This document shows, piece by piece, positions 1 through 8,115 of a stretch of 9,771 nucleotides of DNA (its first letter is position 1; each line of letters opens with the position of its first letter). A program made the position numbers and the translations under genes. The notes beneath the pieces were generated by a model. It worked only from the letters and a program-made list of their open reading frames with translations, was not told the origin of the DNA and made no database searches. The stretch comes from CAZJQD01 sp964548165 [NCBI: uncultured bacterium] (GTDB taxonomy: Bacteria; UBA8481), in the NCBI GenBank assembly GCA_964548165.1, contig CAZJQD010000065.1:6018-15788 (forward strand), read 5' to 3'.

Positions 1-1686
1 CTGCGCGACGAACTTCTCGATGCCGAAGTCGGAGTTGTAGCCGGTCAGGAAGTAGTCGAAGTAGGACGCCTCGACCCGCCACCCGTTGATGATGAAGGAC
101 CGTTCCACGCCGGGGAGCGTCGTCGGGATGAGGACGTCATAGGCGCCGAGATCGGGGATGAGGATCACGTTGCGGTCGAAGTTCTTCCGGGAGAGACGTA
201 GCCAGACGGTCTGGTGATCGAGCGGGTATTGGGCATAGTCGAACTGCTGGCGGAGCGTCGCGCGGAAGCGCCATCCGATGTGCTCGGAGCCCCCCTCGTT
301 CCGGCGGTAGATCTCCTCGATCTCGTTCTCGACCGCCTCCGTCAGCTCGATGCCGCGGGTCACATCCGGCGGCACATCGGCGCCGTACTTCTGCCAGACG
401 AGCCCGGTTACCAGCACGTCGCTCGCGCTCTTGAACTCCACGGACTGGATGAAGACTCCCGTGGGAACGTAGAGAGGAGGCTCTCCGAACTCATCGATAG
501 ACTTTCGAGTCCTTTCTTCGAGGAAACGGTGGAGCGCGGCGCGATCGCCGATGCGGTGCGTGAGGGCCTCCTCGTGAAAGGCGGCGGCGAGGGTGAGATA
601 CCAGATGTAGACCGTGCCCGTGAGAAAAGCGGCCGAGACGAGGACGGCGGCAATCCAGAGCTTGGTCGTGGTGATCTCCACCCTCACCAGCTTGGCCAGG
701 AGGAAGCAGACCACGGAGGCCAGCGCGAGGAGAAAGAGCCCGATGCGCTTCTGGCGATCAGAACGGTCGGATTTCAGGACCTCGTCCTTGACGTAGACGG
801 CCGCGAGGACCCAGTCCGAGGCGCCGACCGGCTCGAAGAAGACCCAGTCGGACTGGCCCGTCGTGACGTTCTGGAAGTCCAGGACCCCGCTCCGGCCGGA
901 CGCGATCGATTCGCTGAGGAGGTTGAGGTTGGAGTCGTTCTCCTGGAGGGCCACGTCGCGGAGCGTCTTACGGCCCCGGATGTAATCCTCGATGGGGTGA
1001 TGGACGAAGCGGCCCGACTTGGAGACGAGGAAGGCGTAGCCACCGGAACCGAGCGGGAGCGCGGTCAGGATCTTCTGGATGCCCGTCATCGAGTAGTTGA
1101 CGCGGACGACACCGAGGGGGGTGTCAGACGCGAGTCCCGGCGCGTGGATAGGCGCGGCGTAGCCAGTGACCCACGAGCGGGTGGCGCGGCCGAAGTACGG
1201 ATCGAACCAGCCGCCGCCCGCGAGGCCCGCCGTGTACCAGTCGTAGGTCGTGTAATCGTAGGCGACTTCCACCTGGAGACGCTTGAATGCGCCATCGTGC
1301 AGGCCGTAGTGCGGTGCGTCGCGCCGATCCCCGCTTCCCAGGAATGCGGGGGAGTAGGCGGCGCCGGCCTCGATGATGAGGGAATCGCTCTCGACGATCT
1401 CCTGCAGTCTCGCAAAGAGCTGCTCACGCGATGCTCCCTCGCGGGAAGCGGCCATGCGGGCGATGGCGTGGGTCATCGACATGACGGGCCTGAGGTCTTC
1501 TTCGAGCGCGGCCACGGCCTGGCGAGTCGCCGTCCGGGCCGTCTCGCGCGCCTGGTCGACGGCGAGGCGCCGCTCATAGAGATAGTAGGCGCCCGCCGCC
1601 AGGAAGAGCGCAAGGAGCACCCATCCGCCGGCGCGCAGTCGCCGCCTCACGGATCTCAGGTTGTCGCTAATGGGCGTATCTGTCAT
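1..1686 (-). CDS. Double Cache sensor fused to a pentameric ligand-gated ion channel-like domain (C-terminus off the left edge)
   Basis: The frame is open from an ATG at 1686 to the left edge, giving 562 residues with no stop. Residues 11-20 are basic and precede a first membrane helix (about 21-38). Residues 40-308 read as a periplasmic double Cache domain: DWY at 149-151, then a WFDPYFG segment (160-166), API (178-180), GVVRVNYS (192-199) and a GGYAFLVSKSGRFVHHP segment (215-231). Helices follow at about 315-333 and 343-367, joined by a short basic loop that should be cytoplasmic. From about 405 the chain looks like the beta-sandwich extracellular domain of Cys-loop/pLGIC channels: YPLDHQ at 487-492 (bases 211-228) matches the FPxDxQ loop signature, and GW at 535-536 fits a late strand. 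The expected pore helices would lie outside the window. Inferred role: ligand-sensing membrane receptor or channel. No Shine-Dalgarno is evident at this start. The Cache call is firm, the channel call fairly so. Confidence 0.85.
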   Translation of the reverse strand, partial: MTDTPISDNLRSVRRRLRAGGWVLLALFLAAGAYYLYERRLAVDQARETARTATRQAVAALEEDLRPVMSMTHAIARMAASREGASREQLFARLQEIVESDSLIIEAGAAYSPAFLGSGDRRDAPHYGLHDGAFKRLQVEVAYDYTTYDWYTAGLAGGGWFDPYFGRATRSWVTGYAAPIHAPGLASDTPLGVVRVNYSMTGIQKILTALPLGSGGYAFLVSKSGRFVHHPIEDYIRGRKTLRDVALQENDSNLNLLSESIASGRSGVLDFQNVTTGQSDWVFFEPVGASDWVLAAVYVKDEVLKSDRSDRQKRIGLFLLALASVVCFLLAKLVRVEITTTKLWIAAVLVSAAFLTGTVYIWYLTLAAAFHEEALTHRIGDRAALHRFLEERTRKSIDEFGEPPLYVPTGVFIQSVEFKSASDVLVTGLVWQKYGADVPPDVTRGIELTEAVENEIEEIYRRNEGGSEHIGWRFRATLRQQFDYAQYPLDHQTVWLRLSRKNFDRNVILIPDLGAYDVLIPTTLPGVERSFIINGWRVEASYFDYFLTGYNSDFGIEKFVAQ

Positions 1687-1699
1687 GGGACAGGCCGCG

Positions 1700-1727
1700 A
1701 CTCTATAGAGAACCGTTTGTCCGTCAA
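1700..1727 (-). promoter_or_regulatory. Possible sigma-70-type promoter with palindrome for the Cache/channel gene
   Basis: On the minus strand TTGACG (1727-1722) is followed after 16 bases by TAGAGT (1705-1700), a fair match to -35/-10 elements just upstream of the ATG at 1686. A perfect 10-base palindrome, CTCTATAGAG (1701-1710), overlaps the -10 and could be an operator. If this promoter is real, the transcript would begin only a few bases before the ATG, in keeping with the missing ribosome binding site. This rests on consensus matching only. Confidence 0.3.
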
Positions 1728-1851
1728 GGGTAAGAGCAGTGAAGGCATGCCATTTCCAATGTGACCTGACAGGGTTCGCGGTCGTCGCATTCACGCTGAG
1801 ACACGCTCAGACTGACATGCCCGGTCCGTCGCGGTATCCTCCCAGAGAGGG

Positions 1852-2436
1852 ATGCGGGATATGGAGCGGATAGAATCGTCGATCGGCGAGCCGGTCGATT
1901 ACGGGGATCCTGCCGCCCTGGTGGGGGGACGGACGCCCGTCCTGGAACAGATCGCGAACGCGGCGGTCGCCCAGAGGCTTGTTCGCCTCGTCTATGAAGG
2001 GGATGGAGGCGCGTCAACCCGGGAGATCGAACCCTATGCCCTGAGGAGGGCGAAGAACGGGCGCGTCTATCTGCTGGCCGCGGATCTCACGAGAAACGGC
2101 GAGGTCCGGAACTTTCGGTTCGACAGGATTCGCCAGGTCGAACTGCTTCCTGCCCCATTCACCCCACGGTTCGCCGTCGAATTTGTGGCGAGCCCGTCCT
2201 CGTCGGCTCCGGCATCTCCCATGCGGCCGGCACAGGGGATTTCCCGGGATGTTTCCCGTCCAGCGGCCCTAGGTCCTCCGGACTATCATCCGCGCGCGCG
2301 CGGCGGCGCGCTCTTTTCCGTCCTGTGCCCGTTCTGCAAGCGCCGGTTCACGGAGGCCGTCTACCGCACGGCCCTGGCACCCCACATGTCTGAGGCGGGC
2401 GCGCCCTGCGAAGGGCGGCACGGCTTCCCGGTCTAG
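1852..2436 (+). CDS. Stand-alone WYL-domain protein with Cys/His-rich C-terminal tail
   Basis: The 194-residue product carries a WYL domain at about residues 33-105: AQRLVRLVYEG, then REIEPYALRR, VYLLAAD (the WYL motif position, here VYL at 72-74), and FRFDRI (88-93). WYL domains are ligand-binding regulatory modules, usually following a DNA-binding helix-turn-helix, which is absent here. A proline/serine-rich linker (about 112-150) leads to a tail with C159-x2-C162, H178, C186 and H190, spaced like a small zinc site. Two in-frame starts compete. The ATG at 1852 sits directly on the purine-rich AGAGAGG (1844-1850), leaving almost no spacing. The ATG at 1861 would be about 10 bases from it and is the better-spaced start. 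The gene diverges from the Cache/channel gene with 165 bases between them. No partner is obvious. Without an HTH, it may act by binding a small molecule, nucleic acid or another protein, which is inference. Confidence 0.85.
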   Translation: MRDMERIESSIGEPVDYGDPAALVGGRTPVLEQIANAAVAQRLVRLVYEGDGGASTREIEPYALRRAKNGRVYLLAADLTRNGEVRNFRFDRIRQVELLPAPFTPRFAVEFVASPSSSAPASPMRPAQGISRDVSRPAALGPPDYHPRARGGALFSVLCPFCKRRFTEAVYRTALAPHMSEAGAPCEGRHGFPV

Positions 2437-2497
2437 GCCGTCGATGGTGAACAATCTAGAAGTAGCTGGATAGCACCTTCCGATATTCGAAGCCGGG

Positions 2498-2512
2498 TGG
2501 GGTTTAACCCCA
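2498..2512. repeat. Short perfect inverted repeat downstream of the WYL gene
   Basis: TGGGGTT and AACCCCA flank a single central T, giving a perfect 7-base inverted repeat. With a one-base centre it cannot form a normal hairpin without opening pairs, and no T-run follows, so an operator-like site is as likely as a terminator. It lies 62 bases after the WYL stop in the 282-base non-coding stretch 2437-2718. Confidence 0.3.
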
Positions 2513-2530
2513 TTGACGGACTTAGGTGTG

Positions 2531-2575
2531 CGATACTTCTGACGGCGGGCTGATGCATTGCCGATAGAAGTGTAC
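2531..2575 (+). other. Potential nested hairpin in the non-coding stretch before the metallopeptidase gene
   Basis: ATACTTCT (2533-2540) pairs with AGAAGTGT (2566-2573) over 8 positions with one G-U pair. Inside it CGGC (2543-2546) pairs with GCCG (2560-2563) around a 13-base loop. It could be part of the peptidase mRNA leader, a small RNA or a weak terminator of the WYL transcript. No T-run follows the stem, so an intrinsic terminator is unlikely. Confidence 0.25.
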
Positions 2576-2653
2576 GAGTGCCACCGCTACGGGGCAGGTC
2601 CCGCGCGTCCTGGCTTGTTTTCCACCGGACATCTCTTCTCCAGGTCGTTCTTT

Positions 2654-2686
2654 GACCAGGAACCCCCGGGGAAAGGGTCCTCGGTC
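2654..2686 (+). other. Potential hairpin in the leader of the metallopeptidase gene
   Basis: GACCAGGA (2654-2661) can pair with TCCTCGGTC (2678-2686) with one bulged C, and inner CCC/GGG pairs extend the stem. It ends 33 bases before the ATG at 2719, upstream of the ribosome binding site, so it is placed where it could influence expression. No known regulatory RNA family is recognised. Confidence 0.25.
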
Positions 2687-2707
2687 GACCTTGTGAACAC
2701 ATCCGAA

Positions 2708-2712
2708 GGGAG
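2708..2712 (+). promoter_or_regulatory. Ribosome binding site of the metallopeptidase gene
   Basis: GGGAG lies 6 bases before the ATG at 2719, within a purine-rich stretch. Good spacing supports 2719 as the start. An immediately following second ATG (2722) is also possible. Confidence 0.6.
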
Positions 2713-2718
2713 ACGAGA

Positions 2719-3537
2719 ATGATGACAGGATTCCAGTGCCTGGTGGTCACCGTCGGTCTCTTAGTGGCGGCAATTCCCTCCGGGTCCACGCTACAGTCAC
2801 AACCTGCGGCTCTTGAGGTTGCGCCCACGGGTTGGGGTGAAGCCTCGACTGCGGATGTGGATCGTTTGCTTCAGAATGTCTCCTTTCACCTGGTGCAACA
2901 TTTCCCCGATTTTGACCTGCCCGGGATCATCGTGCGGCCGCGTGGGGGACCCATGATGTTGCACCAGCGCGGCGCGGATGGTCGACTGGTGATGCGGTTG
3001 AACACGCGCGACAAGTTCTGGGCTCAATATGCGTTTCAATTCAGCCATGAGCTCTGCCACGTCCTCGCTCGGTTCGACGAGGATCCCACCGGCAATCTCT
3101 GGTTCGAGGAGTCGATCTGCCAGGCGGCTTCCTGGTTTGTTCTCCTACGCATGGGAGAGAGCTGGGTGGACGCGCCGCCCTATCCCAACTGGTCCCGCTA
3201 TGCGCCAGCGCTGACCCGGTACGCGGAGGCGGAGAAGGAACGGTGCCGTCCCGCAGAGGGCTTCGAACTGGCCGCGTGGTATCGCGCTCACGAAGGCGCG
3301 CTTGTCGCGGACCCCGAAAACCGGGACCTCAACGGTCTCGTGGCCTCGGTACTGTTGCCGATGTTCGAGGCTGAACCCGAGCACTGGCAGGCGGTGTCTT
3401 ACCTCAACGTCGGCCAGCCATCGGGACCGCAGTCCTTCGCAGATTACCTGGGCGACTGGCATGCCAACTCCCCGCCCCGACATCGGCCGTTCATCCGTGA
3501 GATCGCTAGGAAGTTTGGCGTCTCACTTGACGCGTAG
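2719..3537 (+). CDS. Secreted putative zinc metallopeptidase (HExxH, gluzincin-like)
   Basis: The 272-residue product begins with a hydrophobic segment (about residues 5-22) ending in a small/polar stretch, as in a Sec signal peptide, so it is probably exported. The motif HELCH (110-114), preceded by the hydrophobic-aromatic FQFS, is a classic HExxH zinc site with E111 as the catalytic base. WFEES (128-132) supplies E130 or E131 at the distance expected for a third zinc ligand in gluzincins (HExxH followed by Glu 15-16 residues later). The rest is mostly soluble and aromatic-rich, with no further membrane segment. I do not recognise the family or substrate. Peptidase activity is inferred from the motif geometry. 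The gene has its own ribosome binding site, a 282-base upstream gap, and converges with the NAD-kinase-like gene 27 bases beyond its stop, so it is probably a single-gene transcript. Confidence 0.85.
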   Translation: MMTGFQCLVVTVGLLVAAIPSGSTLQSQPAALEVAPTGWGEASTADVDRLLQNVSFHLVQHFPDFDLPGIIVRPRGGPMMLHQRGADGRLVMRLNTRDKFWAQYAFQFSHELCHVLARFDEDPTGNLWFEESICQAASWFVLLRMGESWVDAPPYPNWSRYAPALTRYAEAEKERCRPAEGFELAAWYRAHEGALVADPENRDLNGLVASVLLPMFEAEPEHWQAVSYLNVGQPSGPQSFADYLGDWHANSPPRHRPFIREIARKFGVSLDA

Positions 3538-3564
3538 CGAAGATCCTGCAGAGCTACCCACGCT

Positions 3565-4485
3565 CTACTTCGTAGCGAGGCTGGCCTTCTCCGGCGCTAT
3601 CGATATCGTCGCGACCGCTCCCGAGTTGAACTCGATCCGGTCCGACTCCACCCCGTCCGAGAAGATGACGCCCTCGGTCGGCATCCGCGATTCGATGACG
3701 AGCGAGCTTGCGCTCTCGATCTCGCCGGCGACGATGCCGGCAGTCGAGGTCTTGGAGACGAAGGGCTCGCGGACGACGAAGAGGAGCCGGTCCTCGTCCC
3801 AGTTCATGCGCACTCCCTGAATGTCGGACTGCCCGGCAAACCGGGAGACGCCGGTCGCCATGTGGAAGACCGAGCTCAACCAGCCAGTCGATCCGGCGCC
3901 CGTCGAGACGATGATGCCGCTCGAGGATTGATTCTCCGTGCGCCCCGCCAGGCGGACCTGGTATCGGGCCGAGACGTGAGATGAAGCGCCGATGAAGAGG
4001 TCGTTGAACGCGAGGAGACGCTGGCCGTCGGCGAGCGAGGCCTGGGCGAGCGTGACTTTTTTTAGCGGCAAGCTTCCAGCTACCGCGCGGCGGACGACGT
4101 CGCCGACATCCTGCACCTGGAAAGGCAGGAGGATGCCGTCGAACCGGTCGGGCTCCGGGTTGACGGCGATGATGGGCTGTCCCTTCACGTACTTCGCGGT
4201 GTTGGCGACCAGGCCGTCCTGTCCCAGCGTGATGACGAGGTCGGTGGGAGCGACCACGTAGTTCGGCAGGAAGTCGCGATCGAGGACCTGGAGCTTGAGC
4301 TCTCGCGGGAGCGAACGGCGGATGACCTTGAGCGCCTCGCCATACTCCTCGTGTTCCTCCTCGTAATCCGAGAAGTCGCCGCCCGAGCGCTCGATGACGA
4401 ACTCGGCCTGGAGCGCGGTGCTGTAGCGGGCGACCAGGCCCTCGAGGCGCGTCCGGCGCGTGACGAGGACGATCTTCTCGAACAC
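3565..4485 (-). CDS. Divergent NAD-kinase-fold protein
   Basis: The 306-residue product follows the ATP-NAD kinase pattern. DLVITLGQDGLVAN (82-95) corresponds to the GGDG nucleotide-binding loop, with the second Gly changed to Gln (G88-Q89-D90-G91) but the catalytic Asp kept. FND (160-162) fits the NE/D motif. STGAGSTGW (194-202) matches the TPTGSTAY motif. DGVESDRIEF (277-286) fits the C-terminal strand. NAD kinase phosphorylates NAD to NADP in the cytoplasm. The altered GGDG loop and an acidic N-terminal segment (DYEEEHEEYGE, 40-50) suggest a specialised relative whose substrate may differ. The start is GTG at 4485, only 3 bases after the stop of the SPFH gene, with no strong ribosome binding site of its own, so translational coupling is likely. 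A true housekeeping NAD kinase cannot be excluded. Confidence 0.85.
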   Translation of the reverse strand: MFEKIVLVTRRTRLEGLVARYSTALQAEFVIERSGGDFSDYEEEHEEYGEALKVIRRSLPRELKLQVLDRDFLPNYVVAPTDLVITLGQDGLVANTAKYVKGQPIIAVNPEPDRFDGILLPFQVQDVGDVVRRAVAGSLPLKKVTLAQASLADGQRLLAFNDLFIGASSHVSARYQVRLAGRTENQSSSGIIVSTGAGSTGWLSSVFHMATGVSRFAGQSDIQGVRMNWDEDRLLFVVREPFVSKTSTAGIVAGEIESASSLVIESRMPTEGVIFSDGVESDRIEFNSGAVATISIAPEKASLATK

Positions 4486-4488
4486 GGA

Positions 4489-5469
4489 TTATTCGTCCCG
4501 GGAGATGAGTTTCTCCAGGAGGTCGGGGGTGACGTTGAGATTGCCGATCTTGGCGGCGTTCGCGGCCAGCTCGCGGAACGAGTCCGCGATGAGGGTCTGG
4601 GGCGTATTCTTGCCGCCGGAGAGCACGGCGAGAGCGCGCCAGTCGAGGCTGCGGATCGGCTTGAGGGAGGCTTCGAGCGCGTAGGCGCGGGAGTCGGCGG
4701 CGTCGCGATCGTTGGCGAGCTGCTGCTTCAGGAGTTCGCCGCGCTTCTCCTCGGCCATGATCTCGGTACGCAGCTGGGACTCGCGGATCTCGCGCTGCTT
4801 CTGCTCCACGGCCAGGGCGGTGTTGAGCTCGCTCTCCTTGATCTTGCGCTCCTCCTGGACGGCCGCGTTCCGGCGCGCGTAGACGGCCTCGTCGGCCTTG
4901 CGGTAGAGCGTCTCGCGCATCTCGGCTTCGAGGGCCTTGGCGGTCTCGGGCGTGGGCTTGACGGAGACGATGGTGAGGCCAAGCGTCTCGACCCCGTGCA
5001 GGACGATGGGCTCGGATGTCTTCAGGCGCGAGAAGATCTCGGTTGCGATGGTCTCGGTGCGGGAGAGGGCGTCGCGGAGCGTGAGCTTGGAGATGATCGT
5101 GCGCGCCGCCTCCTGCGTGGCGTTGACCAGGCGGGGTGCGACCTTGGAAGGGTCCTCGGACTTGTAGTTGCCGCGCGCGTCGAGCTCGAAGTCGAGGATG
5201 GCGCTGATCCGATCGACGTCGGCGACGCGGTAGGTGAGCTGTCCCTGGATGGTGAGTTCCTGGAAGTCGGCCGTGACCTCCTTGAAGACGAAGGGCAGGT
5301 CGGTCGAGGCCAGGGAGACGGCTGTGATCGTGGCGGTGGGCGCGAAGTAGTAGAACGCGAGCCCGACACCGGAGCGAACGAGCTTGCCGGAGCTGTAGTG
5401 CGCGACGTGCATGGTCGGCGCGGCCTTCATGTATCGAATCATCTCTTGCACCCCGCTTTCGCAAGGCAT
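4489..5469 (-). CDS. SPFH/band 7 (stomatin-like) protein with long coiled coil
   Basis: The 326-residue frame has an SPFH domain at about residues 10-175, marked by the hydrophobic GVGLAFYYFAPTATITAV segment (34-51), LPFVFKEVTADFQELTIQG (58-76) and LTYRVADVDRI (78-88). A charged, Ala/Glu/Arg/Lys-rich coiled coil spans about 178-268. A conserved-looking C-terminal helix runs through FRELAANAAKIGNLNVTPDLL (bounded by 298 and 318). No clear transmembrane helix is present, so membrane contact would come from the SPFH domain. Such proteins form oligomeric scaffolds in membrane microdomains. The ATG at 5469 has GGAG (5477-5474) 4 bases upstream. An internal ATG at 5442 begins the conserved MIRYMK segment and may be the true start. 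The gene reads straight into the NAD-kinase-like gene, so the two proteins probably work together, though the role is not known to me. Confidence 0.85.
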   Translation of the reverse strand: MPCESGVQEMIRYMKAAPTMHVAHYSSGKLVRSGVGLAFYYFAPTATITAVSLASTDLPFVFKEVTADFQELTIQGQLTYRVADVDRISAILDFELDARGNYKSEDPSKVAPRLVNATQEAARTIISKLTLRDALSRTETIATEIFSRLKTSEPIVLHGVETLGLTIVSVKPTPETAKALEAEMRETLYRKADEAVYARRNAAVQEERKIKESELNTALAVEQKQREIRESQLRTEIMAEEKRGELLKQQLANDRDAADSRAYALEASLKPIRSLDWRALAVLSGGKNTPQTLIADSFRELAANAAKIGNLNVTPDLLEKLISRDE

Positions 5470-5479
5470 GTTACTCCAT

Positions 5480-5591
5480 GGTGTCAGACTGCGGAATTGC
5501 GGATATCAGAATTCACGACTTGCACGACAACTGCCAGCGCCGGGAACGGAACTCAAGCGATTGGAGTGCCGCAATTCCGCAGTCTGACACC
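5480..5591. repeat. 112-base element with perfect 23-base inverted ends (MITE/REP-like)
   Basis: Bases 5480-5502 (beginning GGTGTCAGACTGCGG) are the exact reverse complement of 5569-5591, and the 66 bases between them show no comparable symmetry. Pairing breaks immediately outside both arms. The right arm starts 5 bases after the stop of the copper ATPase gene, and the left arm ends 10 bases before the first possible start of the SPFH gene. No target-site duplication is visible and no transposase lies in the window. A long perfect repeat of this kind fits a non-autonomous mobile element or REP pair, possibly moved in trans by a Y1/REP-associated transposase. As RNA it would form a 23-base-pair stem, but there is no T-run, so it is not a standard terminator. 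Such a stem could still separate the two transcripts. Confidence 0.75.
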
Positions 5592-5596
5592 GTCAG

Positions 5597-7993
<2,397 letters not shown>

Positions 7994-7999
7994 TGCTGA

Positions 8000-8005
8000 C
8001 CTCCT
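8000..8005 (-). promoter_or_regulatory. Strong ribosome binding site of the copper ATPase gene
   Basis: Minus strand AGGAGG lies 6 bases before the ATG at 7993. It is the best Shine-Dalgarno in the window and fixes the start. A second ATG follows directly (7990). Confidence 0.8.
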
Positions 8006-8048
8006 CTATCCGGCCTGTTCGGGCGGATATGAGCAGAACGGAGGTGCC

Positions 8049-8082
8049 GGAAATTCCTTACAAAGAAATTCGCGAAAATTCC
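8049..8082 (-). promoter_or_regulatory. AT-rich repeat cluster, candidate ECF promoter of the ATPase gene
   Basis: Three copies of GAA(A)ATTC on the plus strand (8050-8056, 8065-8071, 8074-8081) form an AT-rich island in otherwise GC-rich DNA, 56-89 bases upstream of the ATPase start. On the minus strand they read GGAATTT twice (from 8082 and from 8058), resembling the GGAA-type -35 element used by many ECF sigma factors. I cannot assign a matching -10 element with confidence. A quasi-palindrome, CCTGGAGGTCCTTCAGG (8081-8097), adjoins it on the sigma-gene side. Confidence 0.3.
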
Positions 8083-8115
8083 TGGAGGTCCTTCAGGAAA
8101 GAGATGAGGTGGTTA

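Noticed and set aside
214-1764. Long plus-strand open frame of 516 codons
   Set aside because: It lies antisense to the Cache/channel gene, has a low-complexity Glu/Arg/Gly/Asp composition and no recognisable domain. It is a high-GC shadow.
2461-2520. Possible tRNA or T-arm-like sequence around TTCGAAG
   Set aside because: No acceptor stem, anticodon arm or CCA-side pairing can be assembled around it.
3561-3577. Short hairpin (CTAC-TTC-GTAG) at the junction of the convergent metallopeptidase and NAD-kinase-like genes
   Set aside because: Only four base pairs plus two outside a bulge, no T-run, and it overlaps the end of the coding sequence. Too weak to call a terminator.
3554-5464. 636-codon minus-strand frame spanning both the SPFH and NAD-kinase-like genes
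   Set aside because: It is Arg/Pro/Ala-rich with no domain and runs through both real genes in another frame. The overlapped frames carry clear SPFH and NAD-kinase motifs.
5480-5591. Reading the inverted repeat as an intrinsic terminator
   Set aside because: The loop is 66 bases and no T-run follows either arm on either strand. A mobile or REP-type element fits better.
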